From: an uncultured Lachnospiraceae bacterium
Lineage (GTDB): Bacteria > Bacillota > Clostridia > Lachnospirales > Lachnospiraceae
Length of the DNA: 64,000 bases
Assembly: GCA_900544445.1 (NCBI GenBank)
Contig: UQVK01000004.1
Coordinates: 28,093 to 92,092 of the forward strand
Direction: 5' to 3'
Below are positions 47,534-55,998 of the stretch, one piece after another (within the stretch, counting starts at the first letter, position 1; every line of letters begins with the position of its first letter). The position numbers and the translations under genes are program-made. The notes beneath the pieces were generated by a model. The model was not told where the DNA came from, made no database searches, and saw only the letters and a list, made by a program, of their open reading frames with translations.

Positions 47534-48409
47534 ATGTACGAAAGAATTCTGACAGATTTTGATATAAAAACCATCATGGATTCGGGACAGGTGTTCCGTA
47601 TCCGCCCTCTCTCCGCGTCAGGCGAAACCTTCCTCGCCGCAGCAGGGAATCATGCCGTTCTCATCCGGCAGAAGCCGGAATCAGAAGACCGGATGCGGGT
47701 ATCCTTTTCCTGCACGGAAGAAGATTTTTCGGACTTCTGGAACAGCTATTTTGATCTGGACCGGGATTATGAAGCGATCCGCCGGTCAGTGGATCCTGAG
47801 GATGCCTTCCTCACCTCCGCCATCCGCTGTGGCTATGGCATCCGGATCCTGCGGCAGGATCTGTGGGAGACCATCATCAGCTTTCTCGTTTCCCAGAACA
47901 ACAACATTACCCGGATCCGCCGGAGCCTGGAGGCGCTCTGTGAACGGTATGGAGAAAAAATTTCCGTGAATGCCTTCCCGGACGGCCCGGATGACTCCCT
48001 GACGGACGGAAGCGTTCACGCCTTCCCTTCTCCGGAAGCGGTCCTGGAAGGCGGGCCGGACGGCCTTGACGGACTGGGCCTTGGCTACCGGGACAAATAT
48101 ATTTTCCGGATGGCGCAGCGCTGTGCGGGACAGGAGGGCCGGGAATGGCTTGGTCTGCTGCAGAAAAGCTCCTATGAAGACGCGCTGGCGCTTTTGCTGA
48201 AGGAGTACGGCATCGGGAAAAAGGTGGCGGACTGCATCTGCCTGTTCGCCCTGCATCACGTGGAGGCTTTCCCCATCGACACCCATATGAAGCAGATCCT
48301 GGCCGCCTTCTATCCGGATGGTTTCCCCTTTTCCCGATACGAAGGTTATGCGGGAATTCTGCAGCAGTACATGTTCTATTATAAGCTGACCCAAAGGAGA
48401 GCTTTGTAA
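47534..48409 (+). CDS. ogg: 8-oxoguanine DNA glycosylase, OGG1 family
   Basis: 291 residues. The N-terminal domain begins with the substrate-side GQVFRIRPL. HhH-GPD core: LWETIISFLVSQNNNITRI, GLGYRDKYI, YGIGKKVADCICLFAL with the catalytic Lys, and AFPIDTHMKQIL with the catalytic Asp. Removes 8-oxoguanine and cleaves the abasic site. AAGGA is six bases before the ATG at 47534. Directly followed by the Lrp gene with no gap. Confidence 0.9.
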   Translation: MYERILTDFDIKTIMDSGQVFRIRPLSASGETFLAAAGNHAVLIRQKPESEDRMRVSFSCTEEDFSDFWNSYFDLDRDYEAIRRSVDPEDAFLTSAIRCGYGIRILRQDLWETIISFLVSQNNNITRIRRSLEALCERYGEKISVNAFPDGPDDSLTDGSVHAFPSPEAVLEGGPDGLDGLGLGYRDKYIFRMAQRCAGQEGREWLGLLQKSSYEDALALLLKEYGIGKKVADCICLFALHHVEAFPIDTHMKQILAAFYPDGFPFSRYEGYAGILQQYMFYYKLTQRRAL

Positions 48410-48850
48410 ATGGATGCAACAGACAAAAAGATTCTTTCCATATTAAAAGAAAACAGCCGGGAAAGCGCCTCGGAAATCGCGAAGCAGGTTGCCCTCTCCG
48501 TTCCTGCCGTCACGGAACGAATCCGCAAGCTGGAACAGGGCGGCGTGATCGAAAAGTACACACTGCGGATCAACCCCTGCGAGCTCGGCTATAATCTTCT
48601 GGTCTTTGTGCTGGTAAAAATCGACACCTCCAGGAATCTGGAAGCCTTCCAGGACGAAGTGACGGCCCTTGCCAATGTGCTGGAATGCCATCACATCGCC
48701 GGGCCGTCCGACTATCTTCTGAAGGTGCTTGTAAAAGACATGCAGGATCTGGAAACCTTTCTCTCCTGCACCATGAAGGATCTTCCCGGCGTGGCGGAAA
48801 CCCAGACGCTGTTCTGCCTGTCCACGCTCAAGGAAGAATTTTCCGTGTAA
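48410..48850 (+). CDS. Lrp/AsnC family regulator
   Basis: 146 residues. Winged helix (DATDKKILSILKENSRESASEIAKQ) and C-terminal RAM/ACT-like ligand domain (LECHHIAGPSDYLLKVLVKD). Its ATG follows the ogg stop without a gap, so it is translationally coupled. Effector probably an amino acid; not further defined. Confidence 0.9.
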   Translation: MDATDKKILSILKENSRESASEIAKQVALSVPAVTERIRKLEQGGVIEKYTLRINPCELGYNLLVFVLVKIDTSRNLEAFQDEVTALANVLECHHIAGPSDYLLKVLVKDMQDLETFLSCTMKDLPGVAETQTLFCLSTLKEEFSV

Positions 48851-48884
48851 AGATGAAACGCGTCAGCGTTTCATCGAAAAAGCA

Positions 48885-49616
48885 TCAGCGTTTCAGCGAG
48901 CGCAGATGCGCCTTCGTCTGGGCGTCCACACAGCGGGACTCGGTCGTTTTCTGAATCGTCCGGTTATAGGTAAAATCGTCCAGCGCACAGGATGCGAGAT
49001 AGCTTTCCGTTTTCTGCGGGAAACGCACGTAGCACATGGAAACCGCCCAGGCCACGGCCATTTTCACATAATAGGCCGGATGACGGATGCTGTCGTATAA
49101 AGAAAACAGCCTGTCGATGTATTCCGGATTTATATAGTAATCCAGAGACATGACCACGGCGAAGCGGACGAGAAACTCCTCCTCCGCCAGAAAATAGGGC
49201 AGGAGAAAATCCCATACCTCTTCCGGATATTCCCGGGCGATTTTCAGCGTGCTGCAGAAGCTGTCGCAGACAGACCAGTTATCGATCAGGGGCAGAAAAT
49301 CTTTGGCCTCCGCAAGGATTTCCGAAAGGGGAGCTTTCGCCCGCCTGCGGGCATAGCCGATCAGGAAGCCCTTCAGCATGATTTCTTCAAAAAAGACTTC
49401 CTTTCTGTCTCCTCCATCCGGAGCAATGCTGTCCGCATAGCCCTTCCAGTCTTTGGCGGCAAGCTGCTCCGCCAGCTTTCTCAGCTTCGGGAGGCGCACC
49501 CCAAGGACATTTTCCACGCCCGGAAGCAGGGACGAGGAAAATGTCTGATATTCCGGCTCCGCAAGGGCCAGAAGCCGCTCTCTGATCTCAGTTTTCTTTT
49601 CGGAAGAACGCTGCAT
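48885..49616 (-). CDS. DNA alkylation repair protein, AlkD-like HEAT repeats
   Basis: 243 residues of helical repeats. Characteristic blocks: LGVRLPKLRKLAEQLAAKDWKGY, LPLIDNWSVCDSFCSTLK and WAVSMCYVRFP. AlkD-type glycosylases remove bulky alkylated purines without base flipping. The start at 49616 is supported by GGAAGGA at seven bases; the ATG at 49637 lies before it. It overlaps the end of the upstream carbonic-anhydrase-like gene by 29 bases, so the two form one operon. Confidence 0.87.
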   Translation of the reverse strand: MQRSSEKKTEIRERLLALAEPEYQTFSSSLLPGVENVLGVRLPKLRKLAEQLAAKDWKGYADSIAPDGGDRKEVFFEEIMLKGFLIGYARRRAKAPLSEILAEAKDFLPLIDNWSVCDSFCSTLKIAREYPEEVWDFLLPYFLAEEEFLVRFAVVMSLDYYINPEYIDRLFSLYDSIRHPAYYVKMAVAWAVSMCYVRFPQKTESYLASCALDDFTYNRTIQKTTESRCVDAQTKAHLRSLKR

Positions 49617-50148
49617 ACTTTTTTCCTTCCTCCACATAATGCCGGGCGTTTCTCAGGCTGGCCGCCTTTTCCTCCTCCGTAACCGGACGCCGCACAACGG
49701 CAGGGCTTCCCAGAACCATGGAGCCGTCCGGGATCACCGATTTTCCCGTGACCAGCGCGCCTGCTCCAATCACGCAGTCCGAACCGATCACCGCTCCGTT
49801 CAGGATCACGGCTCCCATGCCGATCAGGGTTCTGTCCCCGATGGTACAGCCATGCACGATCGCGCCATGCCCCACGGTCACGTCCTCTCCGATATGAACC
49901 GGGAATCCCTCGTCCACATGAACCACCGCATTGTCCTGAATATTGCTTCCCCGTCCGATCAGAACGGGCGCGTCATCTGCCCGCACCACGGCATGGAACC
50001 AGAAGCTGGTATCCTCTCCCGCCGTCACATCCCCGTAAAGGTCTGCATCCGGCGCGACGAACGCCGCCTTTTTGCGGATTTCCTCTCTTTGATCTGAAAT
50101 TTGATCCGAAATGCAATATCCGACGGAATCCTTTCTTTTTATTTCCAT
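49588..50148 (-). CDS. Gamma carbonic anhydrase-like protein, YrdA family
   Basis: 186 residues. Left-handed beta-helix hexapeptide repeats: DTSFWFHAVVRADDAPVLIG, NIQDNAVVHVDEG, VGHGAIVHGCTIGD, NGAVIGSDCVIGAGALV. The three zinc-binding histidines are in VVHVDE, VGHGAIVHG. Physiological reaction of YrdA proteins remains uncertain. A 30-residue extension precedes the helix. Start at 50148 with AAAGGGGAAATC upstream. Confidence 0.87.
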   Translation of the reverse strand: MEIKRKDSVGYCISDQISDQREEIRKKAAFVAPDADLYGDVTAGEDTSFWFHAVVRADDAPVLIGRGSNIQDNAVVHVDEGFPVHIGEDVTVGHGAIVHGCTIGDRTLIGMGAVILNGAVIGSDCVIGAGALVTGKSVIPDGSMVLGSPAVVRRPVTEEEKAASLRNARHYVEEGKKYAAFFRKEN

Positions 50149-50377
50149 GATTTCCCCTTTTCTGCTGTTTTTACATATGGAAAAAAGAAAATCCCTTTCT
50201 TCCATACATGAAATCTGCTCCGTTTTCATAGAAAATCCGGCTTCGGCCGCTCTCCCTAAGAGATCCGGCCAGGAACCCTTTCCAGTGATTCCATCATAAC
50301 AATGGGGCTGCCAAAAAGCAATCCCCGGCATTTATTCCAATCCACTCCGCAGCATAACCTGAAACGGATTTTTCCCG

Positions 50378-51487
50378 TTATCGTTCACCGGAAAGCCATT
50401 CCCTGACAAGGCCCACGCTGACTCTGGCAGCCATGGCGATTTTATCTGCGCTCATCCCCATATTCGCAAGCGAAATTGACATCTCCTTCGCCTTTTTCAT
50501 TTCTCCTTCTCTGATTCCTTCCATTTTTCCTTCCATCTTTCCATCCTGAATCATTCCCTGAATTCCACGGCACATATTGTATCCTCCTTCCGTTGTCTGA
50601 TATTCCGGCGTTCTGATTTTCGTCAGCTCCGATGAGTGCGTCAGTTCCTCCAGCGCGTTCATTGCCGTTTCGGAAACGTTGCTGAAGTGCTCCCGGTTAC
50701 TGATGATAAATCTTCCCAGTTTTTCCTTATCTTCCGCATATTTCCGGAATCCGAATACCGTCCGCAGTTCTCCCGCATAGCCGCAGATTTCCTCATCGCT
50801 CATCCGGCAGACGTCAAGCAGATTCAGCTCCACCTGCACCGCGCACAGCGCTTCCGTCCCCGTTTCAAAAAGATCCGACAGCCTAATCGGCCCGTCCCAG
50901 GGTTCCTCTCCCCAGTACACCACCAGCGTCACACAGCGGACGATCCGGTCTGCCTTTAAAAACCTGCCCAGATATTCCCCGGCCGTAACGCCGGGCGGTC
51001 TGCGCCTGCGGCCCTCTTCCGTTTTCCATTCCGCGTTATGGCGTTCCCGGATGATCTGCATCTGGCGGGCATAATTGACGAAATCCAGCTCAAGCACACG
51101 GAATGGCATGGCATAATCGATCTCCGACTGATGTTCTATGCCGAGAACAGCGAAAATCCTTTCGTTTCTGACGCCCTTTACCACATCCCGGTACTGTACC
51201 AGCGTCGTTTTGCCGCCCTTCTTTGTTACCCTGATATAAGCGGTCTCCTTAATGTTCTCTTCATCCAGCTCCTCCGACGATACTGGCTCATCGGCCAGCA
51301 GCGTCCGGTTAAAAAGCTCGGCAAAGTTTTCGTTGTTTGCCTGAAACAGCAGGGTTGTGGCAGAGTCCTTTTTCATACCCTGTCCGGCAATTTTTCCATT
51401 GCTTCTGATTTTCTTTCGTGGCTTTTTTCTTTGCCCGGTTTTTTTGCGTGTGCTTTTTTCCTGTAATGTCTTTCCATCCTCTTTCAC
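50378..51487 (-). CDS. Rpn/PD-(D/E)XK nuclease family protein
   Basis: 369 residues. A very basic N-terminus (about 1-36, Lys/Arg-rich) precedes the Rpn-like nuclease region (about 40-215) with FAELFNRTLL, ERIFAVLGIEHQSEIDYAMPFRVLELDFVNYARQ-type core and YWGEEPWDGPIRLSDLF. A short repeat DGKMEGKMEGIREGEMKKA and a C-terminal HTH-like end (MGMSADKIAMAARVSVGLVREWL) follow. The family is linked to recombination-promoting nucleases/PD-(D/E)XK transposases. Start is not firm: ribosome sites are weak, and the ATG 37 codons in (MKKDSATTL) is an alternative. Confidence 0.7.
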   Translation of the reverse strand: MKEDGKTLQEKSTRKKTGQRKKPRKKIRSNGKIAGQGMKKDSATTLLFQANNENFAELFNRTLLADEPVSSEELDEENIKETAYIRVTKKGGKTTLVQYRDVVKGVRNERIFAVLGIEHQSEIDYAMPFRVLELDFVNYARQMQIIRERHNAEWKTEEGRRRRPPGVTAGEYLGRFLKADRIVRCVTLVVYWGEEPWDGPIRLSDLFETGTEALCAVQVELNLLDVCRMSDEEICGYAGELRTVFGFRKYAEDKEKLGRFIISNREHFSNVSETAMNALEELTHSSELTKIRTPEYQTTEGGYNMCRGIQGMIQDGKMEGKMEGIREGEMKKAKEMSISLANMGMSADKIAMAARVSVGLVREWLSGER

Positions 51488-51512
51488 AGGCAGGCTCCTT
51501 TCTGTACAATGT

Positions 51513-51697
51513 AAAGCGCAAAAGCGCTTTCTGTTCTGGCAGGAGCCATTCTTCAGACGCTCCTGCCGATTACCGCAATAATATTGCTGTAATAATGGTT
51601 GTTGGGTAATTGGGTAAAAAAGAATTCAGCATAGAGTTCTGAAAAACGTCAGAGAGGACAGGAGACATGCTGTCCTGACGAAAGCCGAACGGCTTTA
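51513..51697. repeat. Hairpin cluster in the intergenic region before tRNA-Pro
   Basis: AAAGCGC-AAAA-GCGCTTT (51513-51530), GGCAGGAGC/GCTCCTGCC (51538-51567), AGGACAG/CTGTCCT (51655-51676) and AAAGCCG/CGGCTTT (51681-51696), plus a TTGGGTAA direct repeat near 51603-51618. The remaining stretch to the tRNA shows no gene I would support. Confidence 0.5.
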
Positions 51698-51797
51698 AAT
51701 GTAGAAATTTATGCTTATGTGCATTGTAGCATCTTTCTGGCATGCGGACAAGCCAAATTTTCTCTGGTGAATTAACCTGAGAAATTTTTAAAACCCA

Positions 51798-51826
51798 TTG
51801 ACATTTCAAAATTTTTCTTGTATTAT
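51798..51826 (+). promoter_or_regulatory. Sigma-A promoter of tRNA-Pro
   Basis: TTGACA (51798-51803), 17-base spacer, TATTAT (51821-51826), 24 bases before the tRNA. Confidence 0.75.
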
Positions 51827-51849
51827 TGAATAGCTTGATAAATGGATGG

Positions 51850-51923
51850 CGAAGCGTGGCTCAGTTTGGTAGAGCGCTGCGTTCGGGACGCAGAGGTCGC
51901 AGGTTCAAATCCTGTCGCTTCGA
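51850..51923 (+). tRNA. tRNA-Pro(CGG)
   Basis: Complete cloverleaf: acceptor CGAAGCG/CGCTTCG, D stem GCTC/GAGC, anticodon stem CTGCG/CGCAG enclosing TTCGGGA (anticodon CGG, reads CCG), T arm GCAGG-TTCAAAT-CCTGT, discriminator A. CCA is not encoded. Own promoter and terminator. Confidence 0.95.
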
Positions 51924-51930
51924 CTTCAAG

Positions 51931-51970
51931 AAATCCCCTGAAATCAATACTTTCAGGGGATTTCTTTTTT
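51931..51970 (+). terminator. Terminator of tRNA-Pro
   Basis: AAATCCCCTGAAA/TTTCAGGGGATTT, a perfect 13-bp stem with a 7-base loop, then C and seven T. Confidence 0.92.
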
Positions 51971-52079
51971 TGCGCTTCGACGCTTTTTTGTCTGTTCTAA
52001 GATTTGTTCTAAGAAATTTTCTTAAAATCCGGAGCCATGATCTTCACTTTATGGGCTTTTCCAAGTGATGCTGTCGGGC

Positions 52080-52799
52080 CTACCAGGGAATCTCCTTTCC
52101 CTCATTGTCCATGAAAAGCAGCGTTCTGTCCGTTCTGTCGATGCGGTCAAACAGATCTGCCAGCTGTACCGCCGTCTCATAGGGATCCAGATCCGCGTTC
52201 TGACCTCCCATATCGGTTCTCATCCAGCCGGGATGAACGGCAATCACACGGATGCCGCGGGAAGAAAGATAATTGTCCAGAAGCTTCGTTGCCATGTTCA
52301 GGGCGGCTTTTGACATACAATAGTCAAATTCCTTTTCTCTGCGTGCGGTTCCAATGCTTCCGCTTTCGGAGGAAATATTGACAATCATCCCCTCTCCGTT
52401 TCCGGCTATCAGAGGAAGGAACGCCTTGACCACACGAAGCGGCCCTACTGCGTTCACATCATAAACCGCCGCGCATTCATCCAGATTCGTCACTTCCAGT
52501 ATCTCACGGGAAGACGGTCCGTGAATCCCGGCATTGTTGATCACAAGTTCAATCCGTTCCGTGATCTCTCCTGCCTGCTTCGCCGCTTCCTCTACGGAAG
52601 CCGTATCCGTCAGATCCATTCTGAGCGGATACAGGCTGTCCGGGTATTTCATTTTCAATCCCCCAATGCTGTTCTCTCCGGGGTGTCCGTCGCCGCGCAC
52701 TCCAGCCAGCACACGCCATCCCTCTTCCAGATATTTTCTGGCAAAATTCAGCCCCAGACCGCGGGATGCCCCAGCGATCAAAACCGTTTTCTGGTCCAT
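52080..52799 (-). CDS. Short-chain dehydrogenase/reductase
   Basis: 239 residues. Cofactor loop AGASRGLGLNFA (TGxxxGxG type), NNAGIHG, catalytic Ser in NISSESGSIG and YxxxK in FDYCMSKAAL. The C-terminal AVHPGWMRTDMGG is typical of classical SDRs. Substrate unknown. GGGAGGAAGAG precedes the ATG. It follows the beta-glucuronidase gene on the same strand with a hairpin repeat between, so possibly cotranscribed. Confidence 0.9.
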   Translation of the reverse strand: MDQKTVLIAGASRGLGLNFARKYLEEGWRVLAGVRGDGHPGENSIGGLKMKYPDSLYPLRMDLTDTASVEEAAKQAGEITERIELVINNAGIHGPSSREILEVTNLDECAAVYDVNAVGPLRVVKAFLPLIAGNGEGMIVNISSESGSIGTARREKEFDYCMSKAALNMATKLLDNYLSSRGIRVIAVHPGWMRTDMGGQNADLDPYETAVQLADLFDRIDRTDRTLLFMDNEGKEIPW

Positions 52800-52823
52800 C
52801 TCTTCCTCCCTGCTTAATTGTTC

Positions 52824-52867
52824 TGTTGTTACTATTCAACCAGGTCTGCGCATTTACTGCGCAGACC
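52824..52867. repeat. Dispersed repeat copy 2 with 10-bp hairpin
   Basis: GTTGTTACTATTCAACCA is followed by GGTCTGCGCA-TTTAC-TGCGCAGACC, a perfect 10-bp hairpin (52843-52867). The left part matches the sequence at 46537-46562. It lies after the beta-glucuronidase stop and could stabilise or end that transcript; no T-run on the minus strand. Confidence 0.5.
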
Positions 52868-52895
52868 GTACGAAAACGTATAGCGACGTTCTGTT

Positions 52896-54566
52896 TTATA
52901 CGCTGTGATAAATCCGCTTCACAACCTCATAGGCCAGTTTCGGCCGTCTGTATTCGTCCACAATTCCCTTGTTGTTCATGGTCCTTGGCCGGATATGGAA
53001 CCAGCTGTCGCACACCCTGCAGTCGCAGAACTGCCAGATGTAGACGCCGCTGCAGCCTTCCTGGGAAAAGATGGCGGAAAGCTGCTTTTCCAGTGCCTGC
53101 GCCTGATATTCCTCCGACCATTTCACCTTCTCTGGCGTGCGGTAGCCATAGATGGCGCCTGCGCCCACTTCTGTGATCAGGAAGGGCTTTCCGCTTCCTT
53201 CGCTTTCCCCCTGCACCCAGTCATAAAGATCCTTCAGATAAACATCCACCGGCGTATCGTGATACCATTGAGGATAGATGTTGTAGGATACCACATCCGG
53301 CAGATCAAAACAGATATCCGTCTTGAACTGGCAGCTTGCAAAGGAGCAGGGACGGCTCTGATCCAGACTGCGGATCAGTTCAAGCTGTTTCCTGTAGCAT
53401 TCTCTCCCGTATTCCATATGGCTGGCGCACTCATTCAAAATCCCCCAGATATAGATGGAAGGATGGTTATAATGAGCCTCAATCATCTCCCGGATGCAGT
53501 CCTCACACTGGCGTTCAAAGTTAGGGTTACGCATATCCTCTTCAGAAAGCCCTCTGGCGTGATTTTCTTCCCATACCAGCATTCCGGTCTCGTCGCACAG
53601 ATCCAGAAACAGCTCATCATTGGGATAATGAGAGGTACGCACCGAATTGGCTCCCAGATCGCGCATCAGCGCCAGATCCCGGCACATGGCCGCATAGGGA
53701 AGGCTGCAGCCGAACTGGGGATGGTCTTCATGGCGGCAGAATCCCTTAATCCGCAGCTTCCGGCCGTTCAGCAGAATATTCTTTCCTTCCGTTTTTATCT
53801 CCCGGAAGCCCACCCGGTCAATCAGATCGTCCACCTGCTGTCCGTCCTGCGCGCACAGAGCCGCAGACAGAAGATACAGTCTGGGATTTTCCGGACACCA
53901 GGCCTCCGCCTGCGGGAATGCAATTTCTCCTGTGGAAAAGGAAGCTGTCTTTCCCGGCTCCGCATGAATGGAAAGGGATACGAACCCTTCTCCATCCAGA
54001 TACAGCTCCAGCCTGCCTTCAAAATATTTTTCCGACAGATTTGCCACCGATGCTTCCACAGAAGCATACCACTGTCCCTCCTGAAGATACGGGGTAAAAT
54101 GCAGTCCGTCCACATACTGCTCCGCCAGTTCTTCCAGCACCACAGGTCTTGTAATTCCTCCATAGGTCTGATAGTCGTTCGGCACATGCAGGGCAGAATC
54201 CGGCCCGAAGGAATTGTCCACGCAGACCTTCAGGGTATGTTCTCCTGCCGGAAGGTCCTTCACCACCGCAGAGAACGGCGTGTATGCATTGTAATGCTCC
54301 ACTGCCATTTGATCGTCCACATAGACCTGTGCTGTATGGCTGACCCCCTTGAATTCCAGCCGGATATTCCCTGATGCGGAAAATTTTCTTTCATAGCATG
54401 CTTTTCCCCGGTAGGTCAGAGTTTCCGGCTCGCTCTGCCAGCAGCCCGGAACCGGCGTTTTCAGCCGCACTGCATCCCCTTCCTCCGGAAGCGTCTGAAA
54501 ATCCCACAGACTTCCGGAAAGCTCCCGCGTTTTTCTGATTTTGTGCGTTTCAAATGCGCGTACCAT
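52896..54566 (-). CDS. uidA: Beta-glucuronidase, GH2
   Basis: 556 residues, the length of a compact GUS without extra C-terminal domain. GH2 sugar-binding, immunoglobulin-like and TIM-barrel domains. Acid/base Glu in WGILNECASH and nucleophile Glu in FLITEVGAGAIYGYR. The N-x-K carboxylate-recognition motif in RTMNNKGIVDEYRRPK favours glucuronides over galactosides. No signal peptide, so it acts inside the cell. In gut bacteria such enzymes release aglycones of host and drug glucuronides. GAAGGAAGGGG precedes the ATG. No glucuronide transporter is adjacent. Confidence 0.85.
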   Translation of the reverse strand: MVRAFETHKIRKTRELSGSLWDFQTLPEEGDAVRLKTPVPGCWQSEPETLTYRGKACYERKFSASGNIRLEFKGVSHTAQVYVDDQMAVEHYNAYTPFSAVVKDLPAGEHTLKVCVDNSFGPDSALHVPNDYQTYGGITRPVVLEELAEQYVDGLHFTPYLQEGQWYASVEASVANLSEKYFEGRLELYLDGEGFVSLSIHAEPGKTASFSTGEIAFPQAEAWCPENPRLYLLSAALCAQDGQQVDDLIDRVGFREIKTEGKNILLNGRKLRIKGFCRHEDHPQFGCSLPYAAMCRDLALMRDLGANSVRTSHYPNDELFLDLCDETGMLVWEENHARGLSEEDMRNPNFERQCEDCIREMIEAHYNHPSIYIWGILNECASHMEYGRECYRKQLELIRSLDQSRPCSFASCQFKTDICFDLPDVVSYNIYPQWYHDTPVDVYLKDLYDWVQGESEGSGKPFLITEVGAGAIYGYRTPEKVKWSEEYQAQALEKQLSAIFSQEGCSGVYIWQFCDCRVCDSWFHIRPRTMNNKGIVDEYRRPKLAYEVVKRIYHSV

Positions 54567-54659
54567 AAATCCCCTTCCTTCTGTGTGCTTTATTTTTTAT
54601 GCCCCCGTCTCCGGACGTCTGCTGATCAACAGACACCCGAAACCGGCCCGCATTTCACA

Positions 54660-54700
54660 AAAAGACAACCCTCCTCCCGAAAGAGAAACGGTTGTCTTTT
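54660..54700 (-). terminator. Terminator of trxA
   Basis: AAAAGACAACC and GGTTGTCTTTT form an 11-bp stem. On the minus strand it runs into TTGTCTTTTTGTG, about 40 bases after the thioredoxin stop. Confidence 0.65.
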
Positions 54701-54736
54701 CTGTTCACAGGCCGCGGCAATCCGCCTGCCCCATAC

Positions 54737-55057
54737 TCAGCCCATGGCCTGCTCGATCTTCTTCTGCAGTTCGTTCTTGGAAACCGCTCCGACGATCCGC
54801 TCCATCTCCTGGCCGTTCCTGATGATGAGGAAGGTGGGGATGTTCATGACACGGTATTTTCCTGCAATGTCCATGCAGTCGTCGATGTTCAGCTTTCCGA
54901 CCTTGGCCTTTCCTTCCAGTTCATCCGCAAGCTGTGCCACCACGGGCGCCATCATCTTGCAGGGGCCGCACCAGTCCGCGTAAAAATCAACCAGTACGGG
55001 CTTATCAGACTTTAACACTTCTTCTTCAAAATTTTCCGACGTAAATTTATATTCCAT
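54737..55057 (-). CDS. trxA: Thioredoxin
   Basis: 106 residues, single thioredoxin fold with the redox motif WCGPCKM (about 30) and the cis-proline in NIPTFLI. General disulfide reductant in the cytoplasm. Start at 55057 with AAGGAGAGG upstream; the longer reading from 55081 precedes that ribosome site. Confidence 0.94.
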   Translation of the reverse strand: MEYKFTSENFEEEVLKSDKPVLVDFYADWCGPCKMMAPVVAQLADELEGKAKVGKLNIDDCMDIAGKYRVMNIPTFLIIRNGQEMERIVGAVSKNELQKKIEQAMG

Positions 55058-55247
55058 ATGCCTCTCCTTTCGCCGCTGCACGCAGCCTTTTATTTTCAGT
55101 GACTTCTATCTTCCCGTCTCATCAACGGCCTTCATACCGTATTCCCAGCATAATACACAATCCCTTTCTTTGCAAGGCAAAGTTATCCACATGCATGCCT
55201 CCTGTTTTCCACTCATTTCCGGATGCCCGGTTCCGTCCAAAAACCGA

Positions 55248-55276
55248 TTGACAAATCCCACATACAGGACTACGCT
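55248..55276 (+). promoter_or_regulatory. Sigma-A promoter of the cytidylate-kinase-like gene
   Basis: TTGACA (55248-55253), 17-base spacer, TACGCT (55271-55276), about 55 bases before the ATG. Confidence 0.6.
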
Positions 55277-55331
55277 GAGGGTAAGAAGAGCAACTTAATA
55301 ACAGCACCGGACTACGGGAAGGAGGATTTCT

Positions 55332-55943
55332 ATGAGAATTATTACCATCAGCCGTGAGTTTGGCAGCGGAGGCCGCGAGCTCGGAAAGCGTCTGGCGGAT
55401 GCGCTCGGCTTTGCCTACTATGACAGAGAAATTGTGTCTTCCATTGCCGAAAAATGCAATCTGGACGAGGGGTATGTGGAAAATGTGCTGAGAAAGGGAC
55501 TGACCATCAATGTGCCCATCACCTTCGGCCATACCTTTTATTTCTATTCCGATCCCACTTCCGAAAATGAATTGAAGGTGCTGAACATGCAGCAGCAGAT
55601 CATCAAAGAACTGGCGCTGCGCGGCGACTGCGTGATGGTGGGGCGAAGCTCCGGCATTATCCTTGAAAAATACAATCCGCTGAGGCTGTTTGTCTACGCC
55701 GACATGGAATGGAAAGTGAAACGCTGCCGGGAGAGGGCTTCTGCCGAGGAACACCTCACTGACCGGGAGCTTGAAAAGAAAATCCGCCAGATCGACGCGG
55801 GCCGCGCCAGACATCAGAAGCTGCTCACAGACCGGAAATGGGGCGCTCCGGAAGGATATGATCTGTGCATTAACACCACCAATCTGGAAATCAAAAAAAT
55901 TATTCCCGGCCTGAAGGAAATGGCTCTGTGCTGGTTCGAATAA
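55332..55943 (+). CDS. Cytidylate kinase-like family protein
   Basis: 203 residues. N-terminal TISREFGSGGRELGKRLAD is the modified P-loop of the cytidylate-kinase-2 type; DREIVSSIAEK, CVMVGRSSGIILE and a RxxxxxxxxHQKL lid segment (RARHQKLLTDRKWG) follow. True substrate is uncertain; these proteins are usually additional to Cmk. GGAAGGAGG precedes the ATG. Single-gene unit. Confidence 0.82.
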   Translation: MRIITISREFGSGGRELGKRLADALGFAYYDREIVSSIAEKCNLDEGYVENVLRKGLTINVPITFGHTFYFYSDPTSENELKVLNMQQQIIKELALRGDCVMVGRSSGIILEKYNPLRLFVYADMEWKVKRCRERASAEEHLTDRELEKKIRQIDAGRARHQKLLTDRKWGAPEGYDLCINTTNLEIKKIIPGLKEMALCWFE

Positions 55944-55998
55944 CGGGAGGGGAAGCAACCGTCTTCCCCTCTCTCATTCTTCCCGTTCAGGCTCCTTT

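Noticed and set aside
51570..51809. 79-codon minus-strand frame
   Set aside because: Lies in a hairpin-rich non-coding stretch overlapping the tRNA promoter region, without a ribosome site or recognisable protein character.
51826..52068. Open frame across the tRNA-Pro region
   Set aside because: It runs through the tRNA cloverleaf and terminator, so it is not a gene.
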